DNA of 64,000 nucleotides from Pirellulaceae bacterium (lineage in GTDB: Bacteria; Planctomycetota; Planctomycetia; Pirellulales; Pirellulaceae). The stretch lies in assembly GCA_020852965.1 (NCBI GenBank), contig JADYZV010000101.1:1-64000 (forward strand), given 5' to 3'. Position 1 is the stretch's first letter. Every line of letters starts with the position of its first letter. Positions 35,397 through 43,891 of the stretch are shown here, piece by piece. A program made the translations under genes and the position numbers. The notes beneath the pieces are model-generated. The model was not told where the DNA came from. It worked only from the letters and a program-made list of their open reading frames with translations, and ran no database searches.

Positions 35397-35638
35397 CTGA
35401 GCTTCCTTCTTCGATGGTTTGTAGGGAACGGTTGGTTGGGTTTGATTGACTCGCTGGCATGACTAGAAGCATCGGAACTAAAAGCGATTTGAGGGGTCGC
35501 TCGTCGCTGCCATCCTAGAAGGCAGTTGGGAAAGGCAACCTGTCAAGGAATTTCGAGAAACGTCGGAACCCTGGGTGAAATTTAAACATTTTGATCATTC
35601 GCGTTCGCGAGCTCTTAGCCACCTACACGTTTGGTCAT

Positions 35639-35692
35639 GCCACTAGTGTTTCAACCAACCCTAAAGTTAAAGTTGGATGAAGCACTAGTGGC
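35639..35692. repeat. 54-bp element with 10-bp terminal inverted repeats
   Basis: The ends are GCCACTAGTG (35639-35648) and CACTAGTGGC (35683-35692). The inside includes CAACCCTAAAG and GTTAAAGTTGGATGAAG, which recurs at 41321-41337. It directly adjoins the duplicated segment copy B. Confidence 0.75.
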
Positions 35693-35699
35693 ATAACTC

Positions 35700-35902
35700 G
35701 CCAATCTTAGTGGCATTCAAATGTCCGCAAATATTTTCAGGCGCTCAGGGACGACATTGGGCCGCCCATCTTTGGGTGTTTCGTGGGGCGATTGTGGTTG
35801 ACGGGCTTATGACCGGTGAAAAGCCGAAATGGCACATGGACATGCGAAAAGTGATTGCAACTCTTTAGACGACCTTTGGCCGGAAATTGTCGACGCTTCT
35901 CA
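35700..35902. repeat. Duplicated segment copy B, gene missing
   Basis: The left end 35700-35753 matches 33131-33184 and the right end 35865-35902 matches about 34335-34372, in the same order and orientation. The copies are 203 and about 1240 bases long, so copy B lacks about 1 kb, the gene body. The intervening bases resemble only the 5' leader of the gene in copy A. Confidence 0.7.
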
Positions 35903-36002
35903 GAATAAAAAGGACACTCCTCGCTGAACGCCAACAGGTTACAAAATCCAACGCGGCATCCCGACAACAAAGTCACTGTGGATAGTTGTGGTGGGGAATC
36001 CC

Positions 36003-36063
36003 TATTATTCTGCCGGCTATTATTCTGCCTTGAAGTTGATTTGGGGGAGTAGGCAGAATGATA
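36003..36063. repeat. TATTATTCTGCC direct and inverted repeats
   Basis: TATTATTCTGCC occurs at 36003-36014 and 36019-36030, and its near complement GGCAGAATGATA at 36052-36063. Together they can fold into a hairpin. Probably another dispersed family. Confidence 0.7.
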
Positions 36064-36125
36064 AGCCGTGTTTCGGTGGTGACTGTCAGCGAAAAGTGTC
36101 TTTTTTTAGAGGTTGAGCGGGTATT

Positions 36126-36223
36126 CCGACGGCGGAGCGTCGGCCTACATTAATGCGAATACCGACGACGGAGCGTCGGGCCACATTGGTGCGAATTCCG
36201 ACGACGGAGCGTCGGGCCACATT
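36126..36223 (+). repeat. REP-like cluster of three forward copies
   Basis: Copies at 36126-36151, 36162-36187 and 36198-36223, with cores CCGACGGCGGAGCGTCGG and CCGACGACGGAGCGTCGG. They lie 60-160 bases upstream of the amidohydrolase start codon. Confidence 0.95.
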
Positions 36224-36284
36224 TTGAATAGAATGGAGTGGTCGAGATTCTACTCCACCCCAATTCCAACAAAGTTGCTCCAGC

Positions 36285-39200
36285 ATGAACCGCTTTTTTT
36301 TTAGAATCGCTGTGCTCGTCGCCTGTACTACATGTTGTGTCGCGAGCACGCTGACAATTGCATGGGTTCAGGCTGAGGAGCCGGACACGGTCCCCGATGT
36401 GGGGGTCCGCTTTCAGCCGCCAACGAGTGTGTTGCTGAAGGCTGCCCATATAGTGGTGAGCGCTGACAAGGAGCTCGCAACGGCCAGTTTGCTTCTCCAG
36501 CACGGCAAAATCATGGCCATCGGAAATGAACTGGTACCACCGGGCGGCGTTGAGGTTATCGACTGCCAAGGTAAATATCTCTATCCCGCTTTCGTCGATC
36601 CGCTGGTGGAGTTCGACGTAAAGCCGAACGAGTCGCCAACCGGCTACTGGAACAGCAATGTGACTCCCGAGCGGCGAATGGCTGAGTCGTTACATGTCGA
36701 TAAGGCCAAACTTAAAAGCTTGCGGAAGGCCGGTGTGGGAATGGTGTTGGCCGCTCCGAATAGTGGAATTATCAAAGGCCAAAGTTGCGTACTTTCCACC
36801 GCTGACGCACCGCTGAACGAATTGCTGCATCGGTCCGATGTATTTCAGCACATCCGTCTCTATCCCAATCGCGGCAACTCGGAACGATATCCCACTAGTC
36901 CCATGGGGGCCGTGGCACTGGCTCGTCAAGTGCTCCTAGACGCCGATTGGTATCAACGCGCTCAACAAGCTGCTGCGGCCAACGCTCGCCTGCCACGTCC
37001 CGATTCAAGCGCTGCGCTGCAAGCCCTGGAGCCCGTCATTCGAGCTCGGCAAACTGTCGTGATCGACGGTACCAATGAGTTGTATGCACTGCGTGGTGAT
37101 CGCTTTGCGCGAGAATTCCTGTTGAAGCTAATCATTCGTGGCTCAGGACGCGAATACCGACAGCTCGACGCGTTGGCTGCTACCGGTCGCACGTTCATCA
37201 TCCCTATCGATTTTCCTGACGCTCCCAAGATGAACACGGAAGTCGACATGCTCGACACCACACTGCAGACGTTGATGCACTGGCGGTTGGCTCCAGAAAA
37301 TCCAGCGAGATTGGAACAGGCGGGGGTCGACTTCGTGTTGACCACTGATGGAATCACCAAACCGGCTGAGCTGCTCTCCAAACTACGCTCCGCCATCGCC
37401 GCTGGATTGAGCGAGCACAAAGCCCTGTCGGCACTCACCTCCGAGCCCGCTCAACTGCTGGGCGTCGAGCACTTGGTGGGAACTTTGGAAGTGGGCAAGC
37501 TGGCCAACATCTTGGTGACGGACGGCCCGCTTTTCGCCAAAGAGACCAACATCGAAGAGACTTGGGTTCAAGGGGGCCGGGATCGTTGGAAAGCTGAACT
37601 GACGATCGATCCACGCGGCCAGTGGAAACTAATCAACGCGAGTGACTCCGTTGAATTGCAATTAGAGATTTCCGGTGAGCCCGATGAACTGAGCGCGAAA
37701 ATAGGTCTCCCCACCGCTTTCGCCACCGCGCAGGGGGCCAAGGTAGCCCCCGCTGATAATCCCAAGACCAGCACCGAAAGTGCTTCCTCCCAAAATAAAG
37801 AGGACGCAACTAGCGAGAAACCAATTAAAGTCAAAGAGCTAGCCAACAACGGCTTGCAACTAACGGGAACGTTCGACGCTCAGAAGTTGGGTAGCAAACC
37901 GAACGGTCGGGCATGGTTGTCGATCGTACTGTTACAAGACGAAGGCAAGCCGCTCGCAGTGGATGCTAGCGTGCTCTGGTCCGACGGATCGCCGACACGC
38001 TTCCATGCCACACGTGTCAGCCCGCTATCGAAAGATAGTCCGAAAGCTGACCAACCGGCCGAGAGTGGCGCAAGGAAAAGCAGTGAGGATGAGCAGGCGG
38101 GCTCCGAACGTCCACCCGCTCCGAAGCCACCGGGGAGCGACAACAAAAATAAACCTGAGGCCTCTGTGGCCGACGCGCTGCCGTCCGTGCCCTGCGCGAT
38201 CAATTATCCGTTGGGAGCGTATGGACGGACCGCCCCTCCAGAACAACCCGATGTGCTGCTCATTAAGAACGCTACTGTCTGGACCTGCGATCAAGCTGGC
38301 ATACTTGAGCACGCAGACATTTTGGTTCGCTGCGGAGTGATCGAGCAGGTTGGCCAGAACTTGGAGCCGGTCAAGGATGCCCAAGTCATTGACGGCTCGG
38401 GGATGCATGTCTCCCCTGGGATTATTGATTGTCACTCACACATGGCCACCGATGGCGGTGTCAACGAATCGGGACAGACCATAACGGCCGAGGTCCGCAT
38501 CGGCGACTTTATCGACTCCAATGACATTACCATCTATCGCCAGTTGGCCGGTGGGGTCACGACCTCCAATATCCTGCATGGTTCAGCCAATCCAATTGGC
38601 GGTCAGAATCAAGTCATCAAGTTGCGTTGGGGAAGTCTGGACGAAGATTTGAAAATGCGTGAAGCGCCCGCCGGTATCAAATTTGCCTTAGGTGAAAATG
38701 TTAAACAGAGCAACCACGCAGGGGGCAGTTCCCGCTATCCGCAATCGCGGATGGGAGTCGAGCAATTGATGCGAGATCGCTTTGAAGCCGCTCGCGACTA
38801 TCGCGAACATTGGCAGCATCCAGAACGTCGCGCCAACTCTCTGCCGCCTCGTCGCGACTTGGAGTTGGAAGCCCTCGTCGAAGTACTTGAAGGTCGCCGC
38901 TGGATTCACTGCCATAGTTATCGACAAGATGAAATTCTGATGATGCTCCGCCTGCTCGAAGACTACGGTGTCACCATTGGGTCATTGCAGCACATTTTAG
39001 AGGGTTACAAAGTGGCTGATGCCATGGCCGCGCATGGTGCCACCGGTTCGAGCTTTTCGGATTGGTGGGCCTACAAAATCGAAGTCCTCGACGCGATTCC
39101 CTACAACGGTGCCGTCATGCATCGCGCGGGCGTGGTCGTATCGTTCAACTCCGATGACGCAGAGCTGGCTCGACACCTCAATCATGAGGCGGCCAAGGCG

Positions 39201-39584
39201 ATCAAATATGGTGGCGTCGAGCCGAGCGAGGCCTTGAAGTTTGTAACTTTGAATCCAGCCAAGCAACTACGCATCGACAACTGGGTCGGTTCGATCACCG
39301 TAGGCAAGCAAGCCGACTTGGTCATTTGGAATCGTTCGCCGCTATCCACACTCTCGGTCTGCATGCAGACTTGGATCGATGGCCGCAAGTATTTCGATCG
39401 TGAGCAAGAACAAATCCGCCAACAGCAAGACGAACAACTTAGATTGAAATTAATTCAACTGGCCGCCGCGCAGCCAGGGGACAAGGAGGAGGAGGCCAAC
39501 GACAAGGACCCTTCGCTTTGGTGGGCTCGCTACGATGAGTTTTGTCATCACGGCCACGGCCATGACGATGACCGAGAGGAGTGA
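36285..39584 (+). CDS. Tandem-domain amidohydrolase (inactive N-half, active-like C-half)
   Basis: A 1099-residue exported protein with signal peptide (MNRFFFRIAVLVACTTCCVA..., cleavage near VQAEE). It contains two imidazolonepropionase-like amidohydrolase modules separated by a charged, low-complexity linker (about 490-630). In the first, the usual metal-binding HxH after the beta-strand is replaced (KYLYPAFVDPLVEFDV), so it should not bind metal. The second keeps SPGIIDCHSHMATDGG (His717, His719), a later HCHSYRQDE and the terminal aspartate in VVSFNSDDAEL, so it may be an active hydrolase. The pattern resembles secreted amidohydrolases in planctomycetes and Bacteroidetes. The substrate is unknown. 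The gene starts within a T9 tract (CGCTTTTTTTTT), where slippage could occur. A paralogue follows. Confidence 0.87.
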   Translation: MNRFFFRIAVLVACTTCCVASTLTIAWVQAEEPDTVPDVGVRFQPPTSVLLKAAHIVVSADKELATASLLLQHGKIMAIGNELVPPGGVEVIDCQGKYLYPAFVDPLVEFDVKPNESPTGYWNSNVTPERRMAESLHVDKAKLKSLRKAGVGMVLAAPNSGIIKGQSCVLSTADAPLNELLHRSDVFQHIRLYPNRGNSERYPTSPMGAVALARQVLLDADWYQRAQQAAAANARLPRPDSSAALQALEPVIRARQTVVIDGTNELYALRGDRFAREFLLKLIIRGSGREYRQLDALAATGRTFIIPIDFPDAPKMNTEVDMLDTTLQTLMHWRLAPENPARLEQAGVDFVLTTDGITKPAELLSKLRSAIAAGLSEHKALSALTSEPAQLLGVEHLVGTLEVGKLANILVTDGPLFAKETNIEETWVQGGRDRWKAELTIDPRGQWKLINASDSVELQLEISGEPDELSAKIGLPTAFATAQGAKVAPADNPKTSTESASSQNKEDATSEKPIKVKELANNGLQLTGTFDAQKLGSKPNGRAWLSIVLLQDEGKPLAVDASVLWSDGSPTRFHATRVSPLSKDSPKADQPAESGARKSSEDEQAGSERPPAPKPPGSDNKNKPEASVADALPSVPCAINYPLGAYGRTAPPEQPDVLLIKNATVWTCDQAGILEHADILVRCGVIEQVGQNLEPVKDAQVIDGSGMHVSPGIIDCHSHMATDGGVNESGQTITAEVRIGDFIDSNDITIYRQLAGGVTTSNILHGSANPIGGQNQVIKLRWGSLDEDLKMREAPAGIKFALGENVKQSNHAGGSSRYPQSRMGVEQLMRDRFEAARDYREHWQHPERRANSLPPRRDLELEALVEVLEGRRWIHCHSYRQDEILMMLRLLEDYGVTIGSLQHILEGYKVADAMAAHGATGSSFSDWWAYKIEVLDAIPYNGAVMHRAGVVVSFNSDDAELARHLNHEAAKAIKYGGVEPSEALKFVTLNPAKQLRIDNWVGSITVGKQADLVIWNRSPLSTLSVCMQTWIDGRKYFDREQEQIRQQQDEQLRLKLIQLAAAQPGDKEEEANDKDPSLWWARYDEFCHHGHGHDDDREE

Positions 39585-39647
39585 AGGAGTGAAGGAGTGG
39601 AGGAGTGAAGGAGTGAAGGAGTGAACGAGTGAACGAGTGAACGAGTG
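39576..39647. repeat. Octamer tandem array across a stop codon
   Basis: Nine units of GAGGAGTG, AAGGAGTG or AACGAGTG. The array begins inside the last two codons of the amidohydrolase gene and includes its TGA stop (39582-39584). Confidence 0.9.
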
Positions 39648-39671
39648 CGCATAAAACTTTGAATGTATTGG

Positions 39672-39702
39672 CATTTAGGGCCGAAGGTCCGTCCGATTGT
39701 CT
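39672..39702. repeat. CATTTAGGGCCGAAGG repeat, copy 1
   Basis: CATTTAGGGCCGAAGGTCCG then TCCGATTGTCT. A near-identical copy lies 79 bases downstream. Confidence 0.7.
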
Positions 39703-39750
39703 AGCCCCAGCAGAAGGCTGGGGGAGACATGAAACAGGCAATGTCCAATT

Positions 39751-39781
39751 CATTTAGGGCTGAAGGCCCGACCGATTCTCT
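39751..39781. repeat. CATTTAGGGCTGAAGG repeat, copy 2
   Basis: CATTTAGGGCTGAAGGCCCG then ACCGATTCTCT; four or five differences from copy 1. Confidence 0.7.
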
Positions 39782-39786
39782 CAATG

Positions 39787-39850
39787 CTAAAACCTAAACC
39801 TAAACCTAAAACTAAAACTAAAACTAAAACTAAAACCTAAAACCGAAAAC
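39787..39850. repeat. Hexamer tandem array upstream of the second amidohydrolase
   Basis: About ten units of CCTAAA or ACTAAA, ending 16 bases before the ATG at 39867. Like the heptamer array, it forms the leader of a gene. Confidence 0.9.
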
Positions 39851-39866
39851 CTTAGATCTGAAACCA

Positions 39867-41159
39867 ATGAATGCCACCATGTCCTATCGACGACCTACTC
39901 GCGTTTGCGCGCTATTCCTTAGCCTTATTGCTGCATGCGTCCCCGCCATTTCGCTGGGGCACGATTTTATCCCGGGGGCTCCGCAGGATCGGCCGATTGC
40001 CATTGTGGGAGCCACACTTCATACGGTCAGCGGTAACGATTTGTTGGACGCGACGCTCTTGTTTGAAGCGGGTAGGATTACGCACGTCGGGCCGGGAGCC
40101 ACGTTGCCCAGCGATACGGAAGTCATACAAGCGACGGACAAGCATGTCTATCCAGGGCTGATTGAGGCCAATACTGATTTGGGCTTGGTTGAAATCAACT
40201 CGATTCGAGCCACCATCGACTCGCGCGAGGCCGGTTCATTGAATCCGAACGTCCAGGCCGTTGTGGCGTTCAATCCGGATAGTGAACTGATTCCAGTAGG
40301 ACGCGCCAATGGCATATTGACCGCATTGTCGGCTCCCACCGGCGGTCTGATCTCCGGCCGTTCAGCACTGATGCAGCTCGATGGCTGGTCACGTGATGAT
40401 ATGACGCTCAAGTCCGAGGTGGCCATGCACGTGCGCTGGCCGAGCGATGCGGACGATATCCAGCAATTGACGGAGTTCTTCGAACAGGCACGGCGTTATG
40501 AGGCGGCAATCGCGGACCAGCAGGTAGGCAACGCTCAGCCTCGCGACTTGCGCCTGGAATCGATGGTGCCCGTACTCGAGCAAAAAACGCCGGTCATCGT
40601 GGCGGTCGATGAGTTAGATGCGATTCGTAGCGTGATTGCCTTCAAACGCCGCTTCGGCCTGCGGTTGATTATCGCGGGTGGGACGGACGCTTGTCGCTGT
40701 GCTGTGCAATTGAAGAGCGAGAGCATTCCGGTAGTTGTCACTGCGGTTTATAGCAATCCGAGTCGTCGACATAGTCCGTACGACGAAGCCTATACGCTCC
40801 CCAAGCGACTTCACGAAGCGGGGATTGTGTTTTGCATTTCGGCTGGTGGGCGTTTTGGCGCTAGCGCTATTCGCAACTTGCCTTACAACGCGGCCACTGC
40901 GTCCGCCTACGGACTTTCGGAGCGAGAGGCGCTGCGTGCGATCACGTTGAGCCCTGCCGAGATTTTGGGAGTCAGCGATCGAATCGGTTCATTGCAGGTT
41001 GGTATGGACGCGACCGTGTTCATTGCCGATGGCGATATTCTCGAAACGCCCACTCAGGTTGTAGAGGCCTTTATCCAAGGTCGGCGAGTCGATTTGCGCA
41101 GTCGGCATACGCAGCTTTATGAAAAATACTCTGAAAAGTATCAGCGGGCTAGCAAATGA
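39867..41159 (+). CDS. Amidohydrolase-like protein lacking the HxH metal motif
   Basis: A 430-residue exported protein (signal peptide to about SLGHD) of the imidazolonepropionase-like amidohydrolase family. The fold motifs PIAIVGATLHTVSGND, GRITHVGPGATLP and LSPAEILGVSDRIGSLQVG are clear. The canonical PGLIDxHxH becomes YPGLIEANTDLGL, without histidines, and no second HxH or metal lysine is evident, so it is probably not a conventional metallohydrolase. It parallels the N-terminal module of the preceding tandem protein and may be its inactive partner subunit. It lies about 280 bases downstream, with repeat arrays between. An internal ATG four codons in (MSYRRP) is an alternative start. Confidence 0.85.
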   Translation: MNATMSYRRPTRVCALFLSLIAACVPAISLGHDFIPGAPQDRPIAIVGATLHTVSGNDLLDATLLFEAGRITHVGPGATLPSDTEVIQATDKHVYPGLIEANTDLGLVEINSIRATIDSREAGSLNPNVQAVVAFNPDSELIPVGRANGILTALSAPTGGLISGRSALMQLDGWSRDDMTLKSEVAMHVRWPSDADDIQQLTEFFEQARRYEAAIADQQVGNAQPRDLRLESMVPVLEQKTPVIVAVDELDAIRSVIAFKRRFGLRLIIAGGTDACRCAVQLKSESIPVVVTAVYSNPSRRHSPYDEAYTLPKRLHEAGIVFCISAGGRFGASAIRNLPYNAATASAYGLSEREALRAITLSPAEILGVSDRIGSLQVGMDATVFIADGDILETPTQVVEAFIQGRRVDLRSRHTQLYEKYSEKYQRASK

Positions 41160-41176
41160 CGCGGCCGTTGGTTTCC

Positions 41177-41243
41177 AATGTGGCTCGACGCTCCGCGTCG
41201 GTATTGCTATCAGCACTCACGACGCGGAGCGTCGAGCCACATT
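41177..41243. repeat. REP-like inverted pair
   Basis: A reverse copy (41177-41201) faces a forward copy (41220-41243), separated by 18 bases; together they form a long imperfect hairpin just downstream of the amidohydrolase-like gene and might also end its transcript. Confidence 0.95.
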
Positions 41244-41280
41244 GAAAGTCGACGAATCGATAGAATTAGAATGGATGAAG

Positions 41281-41348
41281 GACTAGTGATTCAACCTCGT
41301 CCACTACCCCCAAACCTAGAGTTAAAGTTGGATGAAGTACTAGTTGGC
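41281..41348. repeat. ACTAGT-bounded dispersed repeat
   Basis: ACTAGT boxes at 41282-41287 and 41339-41344 bracket CCTCGTCCACTACC and GTTAAAGTTGGATGAAG. Relative of 35639-35692 with an extra CTCGTCCACTACC block, which is also found at 27716 and, inverted, at 18095. Confidence 0.7.
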
Positions 41349-41425
41349 AATTTTGCAAAACCAGTTGTAACTGGTTTATTCGCAAACTCTTTGCAGAAAA
41401 TCTAGTAAACAATGGTAACTTTCCC

Positions 41426-43567
41426 ATGATGAAACAGATTGTTAAGATCCTGCTCATTGCTATTGCTTCGACCGCCTTGCTCAATGCGCCGCTCGCAGCT
41501 CAAATCGCTTCTGAAAAAACGACTGCAGGCAAGTCAGCCACGGAAAAGGCATCCGAGTCGCAGTCGGTCGAATCGACTCCAGAATTGCCTCTTACCGACA
41601 AGACGCTCGTGGTGTGGGTGGCACCGGCCAATTTGAAGCAGCGTGGCGGCAGCGCGCTGACAATCGAAGATGGAAGCGATCATTTCGATGGGATTGTATT
41701 TGGCGAATTGACACCTGCGAAATGGATGGCGGGAAGCGATGCGTTTACCCGTACACAGAGGGATCAGTCTGATTGGCCAGCAGAAACTGCGGAAGGAGCC
41801 ACCTATATTCAACTGGCGATTGTGTATCAGGGCAAGCAGATCAGCGTCTTTCGGAACGGACGTCTCTATTCTCAGCACGTGATGGCAGCTCTGCCGCAAG
41901 AGTTTGGGGCGCGAAGCATCGTAGGCATTGGTAAGCGGCATCGTGCCCAAGGTGACAATTCGCACTTTGCCGGCTCGATTGATGATGCTCGTATCTACGA
42001 CTATGCCCTTTCGGCGAATCAACTCGCCGAGTTGGAACCCAATGTGGCTGCGGACTTGGTTCCCTGGGCATGGTGGACCTTCGACGATGAACAGGCGCAG
42101 GAACGCACTGGGCGATTCCTGATCACGCAACTCTCAGATGGTGCTCAAGTCGTCGATGGCAAGCTCGTGCTCGACGGTAAGACGGGCACGCTGCTGGGCA
42201 AGAGCGGGAAGGAAATTCCCTTTGCTTACGAGACTCCGGCCCGTCCCGAGACTCCGCCAGAGAATTGGTTGACATACCATTTGGCTCACCCCGGTCCTGG
42301 GGATGCCATGCCGGGCGATCCAAATTGCGCCTTCTTCTGGAAAGGTCGCTATCACTTGCACTACATCTACACACATCGGGATGGGTTCTCGTTCGCCCAT
42401 GTTTCTAGTACCGATATGCTGCATTGGGAGTGGCATCCGACCACACTCACGCCACCGAAAACAGAGCATGGCATGTTCAGCGGCACTGGCTTCTTTACCA
42501 AGCAGGGCAAGCCGGCCATCATCTATCATGGCCAAGGGTCGGGGAGAAACCAGATCGCCATCGCTGAGGATGACCAGTTGGAGAAGTGGAGTGCGCCGCT
42601 CGCGCTCGAGCCGACGATTCTTCCTGGCCAGGATGCCAGCAAGATCGCGCATTGGGATCCCGACGCATGGTGGGACGGCGACAGCTACTACGCTCTCTCC
42701 GGTGGTTCTCCCGGCAGCGGCAAGCCTCCCACGCTGTTCAAATCCCAGGATCTTCGGAGCTGGGACTATCTCGGTTTGTTTCTGAGCAAGGACATGCCGG
42801 ATGTGCAAGCGGACGAAGACATCTCATGCCCCAATTTTTTCAAGCTTGGCAACCAGCACATGCTGCTCTGTATCAGTCACACTCTAGGCTGCCGCTATTA
42901 CCTGGGCCAATGGAAAGATGAAAAGTTCAATCCCGAGTTTCACGCGCGGATGAACTGGAAAGGCTGGGACTGCTTTGCCCCAGAAAGCCTACTCACGCCC
43001 GACGGTCGTCGTGTGATGTGGGCCTGGTGCAATCTGGGTAGTCCGCAAAGCGGCATCCAGTCCTTGCCTCGCGAGTTGAGTTTACCGGACGACGGAGTGC
43101 TGCGAATCAAGCCGTTGCGAGAATTGGAATCGCTTCGCTACGACCAGCGGGTTGAAACCCAGATCGACGTCAAGAGCGACGCTCCATACCGACTCAAACA
43201 GATTGAGGGAGACGCGTTGGAGTTGAATGTCGCACTCAAGCCCGGCACGGCCGCACAGTTCGGCGTCGAAGTCCATTGCGACGAGCAAGGAACCAACGGG
43301 TTTCAAATCGCCGTCGAACCCGCGAGCAAGAGTTTGCGACTGGGCGATACCGTTGCACCGTTCGAATTACAGGCTGGTGAAGATCTCGAACTGCGTGTTT
43401 TTATCGACAAGAATGTGATCGAAGTGTTTGCCAATGAGCGCCAAGCTGTCGTTGCCTCTCACCCATACGATCGCAAAAATGTAGCCGTCAGCCTGTTCAG
43501 TAAAGGTGGCGACGTGCACGTCACCAATGTTCGATGCTGGAAGATGAATTCGATCTATACGAGATGA
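41426..43567 (+). CDS. Exported GH32-like fructosidase with LamG-like N-domain
   Basis: A 713-residue protein with signal peptide MMKQIVKILLIAIASTALL.... Residues ~60-235 form a concanavalin/LamG-like domain (GGSALTIEDGSDHFDGIVFG, GSIDDARIYDYALSANQL). The five-bladed GH32 propeller follows: NWLTYHLAHPGPGDAM then GDPNC with nucleophile Asp298, FSGTGFF, and the RDP-like HWDPDAW (Asp411). A C-terminal beta-sandwich (ELRVFIDKNVIEVFANERQA) is typical of levanases and invertases. The acid/base Glu normally found in the (W)ECPDLF motif is replaced: the sequence is DISCPNFF with Ser467 at that place, Glu464 being three residues earlier. Either the mechanism differs or the protein is inactive. The substrate is unknown. 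Confidence 0.87.
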   Translation: MMKQIVKILLIAIASTALLNAPLAAQIASEKTTAGKSATEKASESQSVESTPELPLTDKTLVVWVAPANLKQRGGSALTIEDGSDHFDGIVFGELTPAKWMAGSDAFTRTQRDQSDWPAETAEGATYIQLAIVYQGKQISVFRNGRLYSQHVMAALPQEFGARSIVGIGKRHRAQGDNSHFAGSIDDARIYDYALSANQLAELEPNVAADLVPWAWWTFDDEQAQERTGRFLITQLSDGAQVVDGKLVLDGKTGTLLGKSGKEIPFAYETPARPETPPENWLTYHLAHPGPGDAMPGDPNCAFFWKGRYHLHYIYTHRDGFSFAHVSSTDMLHWEWHPTTLTPPKTEHGMFSGTGFFTKQGKPAIIYHGQGSGRNQIAIAEDDQLEKWSAPLALEPTILPGQDASKIAHWDPDAWWDGDSYYALSGGSPGSGKPPTLFKSQDLRSWDYLGLFLSKDMPDVQADEDISCPNFFKLGNQHMLLCISHTLGCRYYLGQWKDEKFNPEFHARMNWKGWDCFAPESLLTPDGRRVMWAWCNLGSPQSGIQSLPRELSLPDDGVLRIKPLRELESLRYDQRVETQIDVKSDAPYRLKQIEGDALELNVALKPGTAAQFGVEVHCDEQGTNGFQIAVEPASKSLRLGDTVAPFELQAGEDLELRVFIDKNVIEVFANERQAVVASHPYDRKNVAVSLFSKGGDVHVTNVRCWKMNSIYTR

Positions 43568-43891
43568 TAGTAGTCGTACCTGTCAAATATCAGGTGCGGT
43601 TTAGATTGCTCGAGCGAGTGGTGGGAGCTGAGCTACTTCCGACGGCGGAGCGTCGAGCCACATTGAAGCAAGCTACTCGGCGGGATTGCGTGTGGCACGC
43701 AGTGTCGACGAGGAATTGTTGAGAAGTCGCGTTTTGTTGGAACTGAGCTGGCCGTTTGAGCGTCGTTACTTGCATGCTCGAACGCTCCCTATGGCCCAGC
43801 TCGCTAGATCTAAACGAGATTTCTCGAAAAAGTTCGGGAAAACTTCTAAGAAACTGCGGCGCGTGGGGTCTTCCCATTGAACGAGCTCGAT
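43568..43891. other. Intergenic region before the sigma/vWA operon
   Basis: About 320 bases with one forward REP-like copy (43639-43664) and no convincing gene. A short frame MRVARSVDEELL... (43686-43880) has no recognisable motif and is doubtful. The promoter of the operon should lie here but was not identified. Confidence 0.4.
43639..43664 (+). repeat. Single REP-like copy
   Basis: CCGACGGCGGAGCGTCG followed by AGCCACATT, a solitary forward copy. Confidence 0.95.

Larger units (their letters stand above)
35397..36284. other. Long gene-free region rich in repeats
   Basis: About 890 bases without a convincing gene. It contains the IR-bounded element 35639-35692, the gene-less copy B of the duplicated segment (35700-35902), ATTATTCTGCC repeats at 36003-36063 and three REP-like copies at 36126-36223. 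The last part is the leader of the tandem amidohydrolase gene. Confidence 0.6.

Noticed and set aside
35737-35976. 79-residue frame in the gene-less duplicated segment
   Set aside because: Its sequence is explained by the relic of the duplicated unit; the frame does not match that of the related gene and contains no domain.
43686-43880. 64-residue frame upstream of the third sigma factor
   Set aside because: Basic C-terminus but no family resemblance or ribosome site; kept only as a mention in the intergenic entry.
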